Made by a program: the position numbers and the translations under genes. The notes under the pieces are model-generated. The model saw only the letters and a program-made list of their open reading frames with translations. It ran no database searches and was not told where the DNA came from. From contig JAECUM010096241.1 in NCBI GenBank assembly GCA_016617855.1, forward strand, positions 39,331 to 103,330: a DNA stretch of 64,000 nucleotides. Reading direction: 5' to 3'. The stretch is from Megalonaias nervosa. Its lineage: Eukaryota > Mollusca > Bivalvia > Unionida > Unionidae. Position 1 is the first letter of the stretch; each line of letters opens with the position of its first letter. Positions 42,563-54,328 of the stretch are shown here, piece after piece.

Positions 42563-42820
42563 AGCAGCAGAGAGGGTGGACGACAAAAATTGAGTGACCC
42601 GGTAAGTAAACTAAACGCATTATAACAAAAGTCAAAAATAAAATAACAAAAATGAGCTAACCCAAACGATTTATTATCCGTTTTTCAAACTATATGGCAA
42701 TAATAAAAGTTAGGAGGTTCTGTTTAGCGTTATTGACCTTATTTTTCAGCCCCTGTAGGAACCTTTATTTTTGTAAAATAAGGTCAGGAAAAAGTTGTAG
42801 GGTCCGCCCTCTCTGCTGCT
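42563..42820 (-). repeat. Right TIR of element 2
   Basis: Inverted copy of 27193-27450 with a handful of substitutions; it also begins and ends with the AGCAGCAGAGAGGG / CTCTCTGCTGCT pair. Confidence 0.95.
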
Positions 42821-43660
42821 AGTGGAATAATGATAGACTGTGTCGTTTTCGGTCTCTTACCTAAGACCAAGTCAGGCAACCAATATTTGTTACTCATAAT
42901 CCTCTGAGGGATTTTAAAACTAAAACCATAGTAAACGTTTTGATAAAGTTTTGTTTATACAATTTGGCCCCAAATCTGGCCAGTCTGATCAGGATTCAAA
43001 TTTCATGTGGAATTTTCTATCAAATCATGCATGAATTAGGAATCCAGCAATTTAGATCTTCTGCTTATCATCCTGAAAGTCAAAGGGCTTTCGAAAGAGT
43101 TCATCAAACTTTTAAAAATATTATTCGGTCATATTGCTTTGATACCGGAAAAGATTGGGAAAAGGGTGTTCATTTAGTGTTGCTTGCTGTTAGGGAATCA
43201 GTTCAAGAATCATTAGGATTTAGTCCTTTGGAACTAGTTTTTGGACATACTGTCCGTGGATCATTGAAGTTATTAAAAGAGAAACTTCTTTCAACTGAAG
43301 ATTCAGATTCAGTCTTCTTGACTATGCTTCTGATTTCAAATATAAGTTGTTCAAGGCGTTTGAAGTAGTTAGAACTAAATTTCACTCTTTCATTCAAAAA
43401 TGAAATTAAGGCATGACAAAAATACAAGGGAATGGAATTTTCAGCCTGGTGATAGACTTCTGGCTCTCAGTACTATCGTTCTTACACAGTTGAAAAGAAA
43501 GTAAATGACTTAAATTATATTATTAACACTCCTGGGAGTCGAAGACAAAAACAACTTTCCCAAATAAATATGTCGAAGGAGATTGAGATAGCCATGTTAA
43601 TCATGCAGTCAATATAGTTGTACCTGACCCAGTCAGTGAGGATTTGCGTGATGGAATGAA
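42821..43660 (+). pseudogene. Gypsy integrase, catalytic part
   Basis: From the insertion site it reads GIMIDCVVFGLLPKTKSGNQ (first Asp), then in another frame SSAYHPESQRAFERVHQTFK (Glu in FERVHQ) and ESLGFSPLELVFGHTVRG, then a PGDRLLAL and KVNDLNYIINTPG tail. Several stops. Confidence 0.75.
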
Positions 43661-43839
43661 ATCGGACTGAAATTACTTTGATGTCATAAATCTTCGAAAT
43701 TCAGAAATATCGAATACTACGGGCCAGAAACTTTCACATACAGCTATAATAAAAGAGTGAACTAAAACTCATCTATTATTTGAATATGACCACTTTCTTC
43801 AGGATGTATCAATACGAATACATAATCAACCATGACGTC

Positions 43840-44890
43840 GAAATTATAGATTCTACAATATGAAATAACAACCGTGTAGGATGAATCCTCTCAAACAGGA
43901 ATGTTTGAAAAAAGAAATTGAGTATTTTCTGGAGAATGGCTTCATGGAGTCAAGTAAATGTGATTGGAGTTCACCATGTATTTTTGTGCCGAAACTATAC
44001 AATACTTTCCGCATATGCACCGACTATAGAAAAGTGAACAGTGTGACTAAAACAGATTCATTTCCATTGATATAATTGGAAATGCAAAATATGTTACCAA
44101 TTTCGGCACTCGTAACTCCAGATCGACTTATAAAGTGATGCTGTTTGGGATGAAAGGTTCACATTCTCCTTTTCAATGTTCAATGAACATTATTGCATCT
44201 AGTCTGGATAATTTTGACGCTTACATAGATGATGTCATCGTTTACAACGACACCTGGAAAGATCACTTGGCAACCATTCGGAATTACTTTGATAGAATCA
44301 GTGAAGCAAATCTGACAACTAATTTATCCAAAAGTGAGTTGCCGTACCTGTATTACATTTATAGGATATATTGTTGGACGTGGTCAAGTTAAACCATCGA
44401 CGTTAAGGTCAAGGATATCTCTGATTTCCATGTGCCTATCAGTAAAAAGAAACATGCGATTTTGGGGTATGGATGGATATCATCGGAAATTTTGCTCCAA
44501 CTTTTCCATATAAGTTGAAGTCCTGACCAGTTTGTTCAGTAACAAAAATCAAGTTTCATTGGTCTGAAAAATGTCTGGAGAATTTTGATAAGTTATAGGT
44601 CATGCTTAAAAGTGCACCACTTCTTAGAGCTCCAAATTTCCTTAATTATTTAAAATATCTGTAAATACAAGTAATGTTGGAAGCATTGATTAAATAAGCA
44701 CCAAAAAAATTATTCCGCACTCGAGAAGGAATGTTTGGAGTTGATTTTGGCCTTATTTTCATTCAGACGATGAAAAACAAAACTCAGATATTCTTAGGGT
44801 AGAGTTTGTTGTTGCAGGAATACAATATTGACATCAGGCACGTCAAGGGAAAAATGACCTAATTGCAGATGCACTTTCACATGTTTAGAA
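43840..44890 (+). pseudogene. Gypsy reverse transcriptase and RNase H
   Basis: Reads SSKCDWSSPCIFVPKL, FRICTDYRKVNSVTKTDSFPL, a palm piece AYIDDVIVYNDTW (catalytic D-D pair in IDDV) and an RNase H end GKNDLIADALSHV. The frame is broken by many stops. It comes after the integrase, which is the diagnostic order of Gmr1-type gypsy elements. Confidence 0.8.
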
Positions 44891-45017
44891 GTATTATATT
44901 CTTGCATTTTTGTCATTTATAAGACATTAGCTACTGTAATTTTTAATCACATGTATTTTTAAGAATTTAAAAATAAAGCTTTATTGTATAAATCTTTCTT
45001 TTTCTTTATAAAGAGAG

Positions 45018-45163
<146 letters not shown>

Positions 45164-45478
45164 TATCCTTTATTGGCTTTTCTTAATGTACTTTTTATGC
45201 ATTTATTACTTTACATTCTTCCAAAATCAAGTGAAATGGGTACATGACTAGTGACATTTATTTGTAATCACCATAATAAAGAACTTATATTTCTCAATGA
45301 TTGTGGATTAAATATTCATATTATTATTAATTGTAAACATGGTTACTTCAATTTGAGTTAAAGATGCAGTAATGATTCTGACCTTAGAAAGTTCTGGAAT
45401 GGAAATTTCCCATTAAGTTGACAGAGTATTTCCAGAAAATGGTAATTGTGGCCTAAGTCAACTAGAGGGGAGTATAAT

Positions 45479-45930
45479 CTTGTTTACCTAAGAATTAGTA
45501 ATTCTTGCCTTAACATCCGAAGCAGACTCAGTCTTATTGTAGTTTTCTTTTTTTAATTGAGATTGATTTATTTATCCAAATTATTATTAACATAAATTAC
45601 AAAGTACTCAAAGTGGACTGAAAGATTGATTTGGAGCTAGACTGAAATCAGTCAATGACTTTTTGGATTATATTGTTGTGACTTAACAAATCACCATATT
45701 CCAGGCCATTGACACATCAGCACATTCGAGACTACAGATACATCAACCCATTAAATATTGGAATTTTTTTGGAATACCACTTGAATTCAGTTAGAACTTC
45801 ATTCTTTGGGACTTAATTCACAATACAGTTCTTTGACATTTTCACTTTGTATTCTAGGGAAATAAGTTAATTGTTGAATTTTACAAAACTTGTTGGTTAT
45901 CACTCTTTGTTACTTAGGCCTAAGAAGAAA
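45479..45930 (+). repeat. 3' LTR of the gypsy element
   Basis: Begins after the polypurine-like GAGGGGAG, aligning with 24629-25063; the boundaries are approximate because of divergence. Confidence 0.7.
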
Positions 45931-46179
45931 TATACAGTTGAATGAAATGGATTTTATAACGTAAAGGTCAAGGAATTATTGGAAAAAGAAAATGCTGAGT
46001 ATTTTTCCACTCTCTCGGACAATAAGCGTCTTTGCTTAAAAGATTTGATTGAAGTCTTAATACAAAAATGTGGAACCATTTTATTGAAAATAAAACAAGA
46101 ATATAGGTAGACAATCGAAGCAGTCAAGGAGGAAAACAGCCCTATAGATAAACTAATTAGGCTATCGTATTCGTATGAT

Positions 46180-46440
46180 ACACCCGAATATAAAATAGGT
46201 CAGCATCTCAAAATATAAAACTGTTTTTGCTAAAGGCTCTCTTCCTAATTTTACAGAGGAGATTTTTATAATCAGAGAAGCAACCTTGTTAGACCTTGTA
46301 TGATACAAATTAGAAAACTCAAAAAGTTGAGAATATTGAGAAGGGATTATCTCTATACGACTATCAAGACGATGTCTTCAAAATTAAGAAAATTTAAAAA
46401 GTAAAACAAATGAACGGAAAGTATTTTTTTCCTGGTGAAA
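46180..46440 (+). pseudogene. Polinton-type integrase C-terminal fragment
   Basis: Frames read KTVFAKGSLPNFTEEIFIIREA, the segment that lies before the chromodomain in integrases like the one at 7990 (compare KIFEKGFTPNWSEEIFVV), then LYDYQDDVFKI. Broken by stops and a frameshift. No TIR is visible, so this is a scrap of another element. Confidence 0.45.
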
Positions 46441-49400
46441 TAGAAATTATATGAAGAATCAACTGGCTGTTTGGAGCGGAAGAAACCGTTGTCTCACTAA
46501 AAGAGTCCTAGAGAAACGCAGACCTGGCGCCCCGTCACGTTCACAACAAATGTTTTAGTTATATGTAATTAATTGACACTAAATAAATGTAACAAATTAT
46601 CTGTTATGCGTTTTATCAAATTAAGTCTATTGACGAAATGGAACATTGAAATACTCTCTAAAGACGAAGTGTGTGTGTGTGTGTGTGTGTGTGGCTTACA
46701 ATTTTTCCGAGGCAGACGCTTAGGCCACCGGAGCGATCCACTAAACACGATGATTGTGCAAATATAATGAAATTTTAATAGCATTAATACAACGAAACAA
46801 AATAAACGCAAATGTCGAAAAAATAAAACATATTCTTACTGTTCTGTCTTTAAAAACGTAGAGTCCACACTATTTATACAATTAGAAAACCCTAAAAGAC
46901 CCAAACACTAAACATTTTTTAAAGATATTTTGTTCCACAAACATGAATATGGCATAGAATTCGCTTGATAAAAAGAATATTTAAAAAATGAAAGAGTGAA
47001 ATTGCAGTAGCATATAATTAGTCTTCCATCTTGAAGAAAAATGAAAGAAGCTTTGAATGAAGCTAAACAAAAAAGAATCATCGCGAAAAATATACAAGAC
47101 TCATTTTAAAAAATTAATTGAATAAAAATTTGATGGTGGAAAAAGAAAACCAGAACCTAGTATTTCCGTTTTTGTAAAAGTTGAACCATACTTATCGGGA
47201 AAATAGGAAATTATACATTAAGGTTTAGTAAAACTCCAGTTCGATTTCTTGATTTATGTCGTTACAAAGGACAGAGATGAAGACGGAATGCCAAAATAAT
47301 ATGAGCAAAAATGAAATAGAAAGAAACGTTTAATCTACTATATCCACATTTCATGAGGAAACAAGTATAAATATACATTTTGTATAATTCATTTTAAGAA
47401 GACTTATTTAACTTTACATGCTGATAAATTGGGCTCATAGCAACAAATTTATACAAGACTCATAAAAAGGCCTGTTTTAATCTACAAAATGAAATTAAAT
47501 ATCTTTTGATGTATCTCAAATGCAAAATAATCTATTTTAAATTCATTTAAGGATCATCACAAAACAATCTTCAAAATATAAACTTGGATATAATACCAAA
47601 TTATGGTTTTATCGTTACATTTAAAAAATACCAAAATTGGTATTTAGGTAAGATTAATTCTGTTCATTATTGTGATTTTGAGAATTTCACTACCGGTGTC
47701 ACAACCAATACGTCCTGACCTAAACATGTCATGGACAATAAAAAAACAGCGCAACATATACGTTCATCTTAGATCATCTCCAAATGAGTATGAGCTAATA
47801 GTTTACAGAGGAGAGGACTGTACAACTACATTTTATGACTCAGTTATTAAGACTGTTTTATTAGATAGTCACATGTTAGTTTGAAAACCGGTTAAAAGTG
47901 AATGAAAACTGTTTAACCGGTTTAAACTGAATAGAACAGGTCAAGTGGCCAAGAACTGAGATTTCACCCACTACTGACGTTGGTGACGACCTCTGATAGT
48001 TATCACTTTCCAACATAAATAAGAAGTAATAAATAAAATCCTTAAGAAGAGGCCAAAGATGGAAATTGAATAGCTCACTGTGACATTAGACAGAGTAAGA
48101 GGTAAACATGGAAATGCCATACTTCTAGGATGAACTCCCTTCTACTATTAAATCGTTAAGGAATGTCGAACGATAAATAATTTTTTAAACATCCGAAAAT
48201 CTGTGTATCAAAAGCTTTTAAAAATTCTCCCCCCAAAAAACTCTCCAAATATTCTTCGCCAGAGAACTAAACAGAAAACTTCTGTCGTGATTTAAAATCT
48301 GCTGACATGAAAGTTGTAATAAACCGTTCACACTTAAAGAACTGTTAGACACCCATGTTGGTGAATATGACACGTAATCAGTACCAGTGATACATCGGGA
48401 TGTAACACTTTCCAAAAGCACAACAGAAACAATAAAAATTCTCGCATCCGTCTGTTTGACTGATTAGGGGATGGATTTATATTTATAAAAGTCTTCGATA
48501 AATAAAATTGTATCTAATTCTGTTAATAGCATTTGTGTAGGATAATACAGGGGCCGTTATTTAACATTCGCTCGTACGAATGGACGAAGAAATGGATATG
48601 ATTACATCATTTCCCTCGCTTTTCAGAAACTTTGAAGCTTAATTCCATCATGAGAAAAGTATTTTGAAAAATATATAATAACGAATTAACTCGGCAACAA
48701 CGCATCGGAAAATATGTACTTTAGATAAATACTACCTGTACTATGCTTGATTTTGCAATATCATTCCATACGTTTTGTTATCACCAAATTGGTAGGATTT
48801 TCTTTTCTTTGTTCACATTGTCACTTATCGCTGGGATAATGGTAATCACTAAAGGTACGGGTTATCATAGACGTATATATTTCTCTAGAAATGTAACTAA
48901 ACAATTACGTTAATGGAACATAACTGAGCTATTGTTAGACATTACGAGATAATTATCACCTATTACATCAGAACATACTGATTGATTGTAGAATTTAAGG
49001 TGCACCAGTACTATAAGGTTATATGTCGCCACAACGAAAGGTTATATCATAAAGATTTCTGTATCAGACCACAAACAGGGCGAAAAACCTATTGCTCATA
49101 TTTGATCATGTTATTAAACTTATTTTGCAGTTATCACATTAGAGTAACGTCGTTTGTTTGTTTTTTTTTATGGAGTTGGTTGGTTTCTGATTGATTGCCG
49201 CCATTAAATCTGAAAAGTTCTCGATAACATTTTAATTTTACACAAATTTAATTAAGTCAGATTTGGATTAAATTATAGGGCCAAGATTCTTCCTTGACAT
49301 GTAATGTAAGGTAATAGCTAGAGTTGTGATTATCTTCTGGAATAATGCCTATAACTTAAAATACGCATTAATAGCGATCCGGCCTCCAATCAGTCAAACT

Positions 49401-50227
49401 GACAGATACCAAATCCATTACTGCATCCCAATTAATAGGCTTGTTTTTCTCATATTTGATCAGAATATTTTCGAGTTAAATTCAGATTTTAGTAAAGTTT
49501 CATAATGGAGGCCAGTATCCTCTCCTTGTTTACAAGTGCCATGTTTGATCTCCTTTTCTCACTCAAGCTCATATTTTTGGACACCAGGCAATGTCTGATA
49601 AGGGCCAGTTTGTCGTACTGATTTTTATACTCACACTGGGCTATCTTACTGCACTTATCTGGCCTCTCCGTAAACCTTTATTGAACATTTCGAGTAATAA
49701 AATGTAACTCCGCTTTTGCAAATATTATCCGAAATGTGCAAATGCAGCATTTTGATTCGTCGGAATATTTTTTAGTAAGATTTTGCGTCGAATATAGTTT
49801 TACTGTTGCACATTCTACACAATGACCAACGGTGAGACATCTTACATTTATGCACTTTCTTTCACCTTTATGACAACGAGCGCCCTGTTATGTTCCACAT
49901 TTAGAAATCCTTGTTTCTTTCTTTAGTTATCGCTGTTCCAGCAAGGACTGTTCTATTTTCGTCGCAAACTGTCCGTGCGTTACCTTTTCCCTCTATTTTA
50001 ATGTTCTCTTTATTCTCATAATCCAATGGTAGTTATTTCCTTCGTTCCTTTTGAGAAACCTGTACCAAGGCTGCAAAATATTCTTCATTAGTTCTGACTA
50101 TGTTCTTAGGTTTTCCTGCTCTGTCAAAGCAGTTTTCAACCTTATCAAATAACTGTCCCAAGAAACTACAGCATTACAGGAAGCTGAAATTTCCTTTGAT
50201 GTCGAGACCACTTTTTTCATTTGTTTA
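46441..50227. other. Non-coding host DNA with transposon scraps
   Basis: No supported gene. It holds a (GT)n tract at 46667-46690 with an adjoining piece that looks like a tRNA-like SINE head on the minus strand (46693-46740, GGTGGCCTAAGCGTCTGCC), and stop-rich sequence. The ORFs at 47672, 48982 and elsewhere look random. Confidence 0.55.
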
Positions 50228-50304
50228 ATTCGGAATAACTTAGTGGTTAGAGCGTCAGCCTCGGATGCGGGAGGTAGCGGGTTCGAACCCCGGCCAAGTC
50301 ATAC
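50228..50304 (+). repeat. SINE tRNA-derived head
   Basis: A-box TTAGTGGTTAGAGCG and B-box GGTTCGAACCC at tRNA spacing, ending GGCCAAGTCATAC. The same head is found on the minus strand at 63574-63650, joined to a SINE body. Here the body is absent because element 3 starts at the next base. Confidence 0.7.
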
Positions 50305-50546
50305 AGCAGCAGGAAGGGTGAACAGACCACTTTTCAGAGAAGTTCATTTTTGAAAATAAAGCTTCCTACAAAATTTGAAAATACAAGGTCAATAACGTTA
50401 AACCGAGACTTCTAACCGACCGAGACATTTAACTGGGTTAGCTCACTTTTGTTATTTCATCTTCTGACGCCTGTATTTTCAAATTTGTATGCGTCCTCAT
50501 TTACCGACCTGGGACACTCACTGTTGGTCGTCCCCTTTCTGCTGCT
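50305..50546 (+). repeat. TIR of element 3
   Basis: Diverged copy of the element 2 TIR: starts AGCAGCAGGAAGGGTG, ends CTTTCTGCTGCT and shares the AAGGTCAATAACGTTAAACCG and GGGTTAGCTCA blocks. Confidence 0.85.
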
Positions 50547-50553
50547 GTCTCTC

Positions 50554-50855
50554 TCAACCAAAAATTGTATCGTTGATGTCGGTGATAAAATCGATAATAT
50601 CATTACCGTCCTCGTCCAACAATTCTGCATTTTCATTAAAATCTTTAAGCACGTCGTAGCATCGCTGATCATCTACAGATGGTGCCCTAGATACAACTTA
50701 TCCCACTTGAGCCATCTCATTATCAAGTTAAGCAACAATTGCGTCTTACCAGACCCAGATGGACCTACGATAATTGCTCTGATAGAATTTGGTTGCTCTG
50801 GCTGATGTTTGATTGGCTCTTGCTTTCGTGTCGCTGAGAAATCAATGACATTCAT
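50554..50855 (-). pseudogene. Packaging ATPase with internal deletion (element 3)
   Basis: Starts MNVIDFSATRKQEP, has Walker A GPSGSGKTQLLLN, a frameshift near 50690, then runs to IIDFITDIND and joins directly to the final IFG residues before the stop. The C-terminal half, including Walker B, is deleted while the start and stop ends are kept. Confidence 0.75.
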
Positions 50856-50856
50856 G

Positions 50857-51270
50857 TTGTGTTCGATGCAGAGCACCCACCCCCACCGGTGGATTAAAAA
50901 CAATAACGAGGAATAAAATGTTGCACTTACAGGCAAGTGTGTGAAATGTGGTACAAGCAAATACAGATTTATCTCTCATGAAACAAACGGAGATATCTCT
51001 GGTTCACTGGGAAAATTATCCGGAGCTCCATGGGCTATGTATCCTGTCGAAAAGCATCATCCTGGATATAATTATTGTGGTCCTGGAACCCGACTTGATA
51101 TTCGACTTAACGAGAATATCAACCAAGACATGGAGAGTATATATTAAATGCGATTAATCAAGAGTGCCACGTTCATGATGTCGCGTATAAAATTCCAGAT
51201 CTACAACAACGACATATTGCAGACGTGAAGTTGATTCACAGTTTAATGTCTGTAAAATATAAATTTCTCA
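50857..51270 (+). pseudogene. Zinc ribbon - PLA2 remnant (element 3)
   Basis: GKCVKCGTSKYRF of the ribbon reads in the same frame into the PLA2 calcium loop YNYCGPGTRLD, supporting the view that both form one protein. HVHDVAY of the catalytic site follows in a shifted frame. The start codon was lost in a small deletion next to the ATPase start. Truncated at about 51270. Confidence 0.7.
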
Positions 51271-51276
51271 GAGAAT

Positions 51277-51575
51277 CGCTTATTATAATATTTATCCAGA
51301 ATCAGATTATAATATTTATGCAGAATCAGATTATAATATTTATTCAGAATCAGATTATAATATTTATTCAGAATCAGATTATAATATTTATGCAGAATCA
51401 GATTATAATATTTATTCAGAATCAGATTATAATATTTATTCAGGATCAGATTATAATATTTATTCAGATTGTAATATTTTTTTTTATTCTGATTATAATA
51501 TTTATTCAGATTATAATATTTATTTTTATTTTGATTATAATATTCATTTTTTTTCAGATTAGAATATTTATTTTA
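51277..51575 (+). repeat. AT-rich tandem repeat at internal deletion
   Basis: A unit close to ATCAGATTATAATATTTATT repeats about twelve times with drift. It sits where polymerase, integrase and HNH genes are missing compared with element 2. Confidence 0.85.
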
Positions 51576-51669
51576 TGTTGAAGATCTACGACCTCGGCGT
51601 TTTACAAACGCGAAGTTCTACGAACTCACGAACGCGAACTCACGAACGCGAAGATCTTACGATGACGCT

Positions 51670-53043
51670 CTATGAGCGTACATGCAAACTTATTTTAAGA
51701 GATTCATCTCGCAAATTAAGAAGGTGTCAATTTTGGTCAGTAAGTCTGAAATGCGTCCGTGATAATAGCGGATTATGACATCTCAGATAAACCGGATTAA
51801 CAGGTACTGACATAATTAAAAATCCATGCGGAGCTTCAGGGGTGAGTAAATATAGGATATATCCTTGCCGTGCCTGTCTGGATTTTTCAAGATCTACTTG
51901 ATAACTGCCATCGATTGCATCACACACCAGACTGACTGTGATTGTTGGTGTGATATTGACAATACCTGGTGATATATGACGACCACCGCCGTCTGGATCA
52001 TTGTTATGCTTGAGAATACTCGGAGGAGGGGATATTTTCCTCCATGCTTTAAAATATTCATCGATGATATCGTTGGCGTCGGCGAAGTTAAATCCTTGCA
52101 TTATGAATTTTGGTAATTCTGCTTCTGTGATCGCGTAGTGTGTAATAAACAACATTATTAAATGTCGTTGTCTTCTTATCCGGTGGAAGATCGATGAATT
52201 CATCTCCAGTAACAATCGTTGCTTCAATAATAATCCAATTGACATTTTTTTAGGTCGGATACAACTTGATCTAGATGTTGTTTCGTTTCAATGAGTTGCT
52301 GCTTTAGATCGTTGTTTGGATATTCTCGTATGTAACTTTGAAACAACTGACGCAGTTTGCTGCGTATACGCGTGTGTTCAAGCGTAATAGCTTCAACGTA
52401 CGAATTAATATATTTTTCGTCGATGATTGACTTGTTATTATCATCATAATCATAGAAAGCTTTAGATGGCTTTGGAAGTTTTGTACCATTGCTCGCAGTA
52501 AAAATTATTTTTCAGGATATAATAGCGACCCGTCAGCGCTTATTCTTTTGGGTCGATCCATCCATTTCCTTGGATGAGTTTTCGATACTCTGGAAGGGAA
52601 GAAAATATTCTTTTGTCTGAAACGTAATCAGACCGTTGAGGCTGTGGTGGTACTGAAGGTGTTGGTGGTGGCGCTTCTGGCCATCCTAACACAATTCGGA
52701 TCGATGATTAATATGTATCTACGCTGTAGTCAGACGTTGATATTTCAATGGCGGCTGATAACGTTGGCTAATGAACCGTGATAGCGATTTTGGATTCTTT
52801 TCCTGTGATAGATTTAATCCTGCGTTGGAATTCACTATTGATCTGTTCTATTTCATAACTGCCCGTAGGAATACCAACAACTTGCCAGATTTATTTTTAT
52901 ACGCAAATACCAATGAATTATTTGGCTGGAATTACCATTGGAAAACTAACGTCAAACTCAGGCTTGGTTGAGCTCTCTGATATCATCGTGGTTGCTGGTG
53001 GTGTTGTATTAGCGACGATTAGTTCTAGCAGTTCTTGCGACAT
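51670..53043 (-). pseudogene. Penton-like protein remnant (element 3)
   Basis: Starts MSQELLELIVANTTPP, matching 32989 of element 2, and ends with FRLTDQN then a stop and NLRDESLKISL. The helical insert is present. Many stops and frameshifts. Confidence 0.65.
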
Positions 53044-53085
53044 TATTATTTAAGTCCTGATTTTAAATGTCGGAGACGGCAGCGT

Positions 53086-53583
53086 CTATAGACTTCGACT
53101 GTCCTTGTCGGAGACGGCGGTGTCTGGATTTCCAGTTGCTTCATGGTAAACCTTAATCATTTCTGCGAATTCCTGATCTGATATCATTCCATCATTGGGC
53201 CCTGATGATATCAGCGATGATAATGTGGCGTGCGCGTGTGTTGCCGCTGATTGAAACGTTGTATATTCATGTAATTTATCAGCCGCACAAGTATATATCT
53301 TTTTTGCGATGATATTAAGAATACCAGCAACACCGGTTATAACTGCAACACCAATTCCTATTGCTGGTGCTATTATGTACGTGGCTGATAATGATCCAAT
53401 TATAGTTGCTGTTCCAGCGACTACCGCGGATGCAGAATATACAATTATGTCAGTAACAGCAACACGTCTGCGGTATTTTTTTAGTTTTACTGTATACGCA
53501 TCAATGATAATTTTCAGTTGGGTCTGCCACAAACACACTTGCTCGTAACGCTTGAAATGTTGAACTTCAATCGATTGGTTCAT
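53086..53583 (-). CDS. 2TM protein (element 3)
   Basis: About 165 codons open from MNQSIEVQHFKRYEQ (ATG after TTTATATAA). Hydrophobic hairpin, IIAKKIYTCAADKLHEY and the NDGMISDQEFAEMIKVY tail match element 2. The upstream fiber frame runs into it. Confidence 0.6.
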   Translation of the reverse strand: MNQSIEVQHFKRYEQVCLWQTQLKIIIDAYTVKLKKYRRRVAVTDIIVYSASAVVAGTATIIGSLSATYIIAPAIGIGVAVITGVAGILNIIAKKIYTCAADKLHEYTTFQSAATHAHATLSSLISSGPNDGMISDQEFAEMIKVYHEATGNPDTAVSDKDSRSL

Positions 53584-53589
53584 TATATA

Positions 53590-54322
53590 AATTGCTAACA
53601 CTTTAAGTAATTGGTAGTTTGGCGACGAATTCAATACGCCAATAGTACAACACGCCGAGGTCTTTTTATGAGTAGCATATTCAGATCTAAATGTGGTCAT
53701 TCCATCATTGACTGTCATTAACGATGTCATCATCGGGATGTTGCTATTGTCGGCGTATTTCTTCGTTGCAGCGTCATCGTCTGATTCTGGTTCTCCAAGA
53801 CCCGTAATTTTATTATTAGCCATATTGAGAGAACCAGTCATCGTATCACCGGTATATAGTAAACGATCAATGATCTCGGTTCTGATCGTGGTGCTGTTGC
53901 TGTCTACGTATTCTTTTTGTTGCCACAACATCGTCTGATTTTGGTTCTCTCACACTGATAATTGTATTTCTGCTCATGTTGAGATCGCCATACATAATAT
54001 TTCCAATTCTTCTGATGCGTCCAGCATTTCTCTCGTGGGTGTTAGAATTGATTCCTTTTGAGTTTTAAATTTTACATTTTTTAGCAAACACCACTAAGTT
54101 ATCTTCGGTCGCATCTGGAACTCGCATAATAATATCCGTCAACGGTAAATTGCTCGTCTTTAATCGTCCTTGTTGATCCTGAAAAACAATAACTTCATTT
54201 TGGTCCACATCTACGAGACACAAAAGACTAGCGAGCTCATCCTTGACCTGGTCAATTGTTGCATATTTGGATAAGTCACCTTGAAGCTTGCCGTTAGCAG
54301 ATCTTCCGTAAATATCTACCAC
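53590..54322 (-). pseudogene. Fiber-like remnant (element 3)
   Basis: Starts MVDIYGRSANGKLQGDLSKY and DQNEVIVFQDQQGRL as in element 2, then shaft repeats (GDTMTGSLNMANNKITGLG, DDDAATKKYADN). Frameshifts near 54070 and 53935; the head is lost. Confidence 0.65.
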
Positions 54323-54328
54323 TGTATA

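Larger units (their letters stand above)
27193..42820. mobile_element. Element 2: Polinton/adintovirus-like element, 15.6 kb
   Basis: 258-bp TIRs with exact AGCAGCAGAGAGGG tips and a 5-6-bp target duplication inside a gypsy integrase gene. It encodes virion genes on the plus strand (27486-34467), a non-coding gap with tandem repeats, then polymerase, HNH, zinc-finger, integrase, PLA2 and ATPase genes. It is less decayed than element 1. Confidence 0.95.

Noticed and set aside
42900..43660. Retroviral envelope downstream of the gypsy integrase
   Set aside because: The region reads as integrase C-terminus and then RT; no signal peptide or transmembrane pattern is seen.
50250..50304. Functional tRNA gene
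   Set aside because: A- and B-boxes are present, but the acceptor stem does not pair cleanly and the same sequence is the head of a SINE at 63.6 kb.
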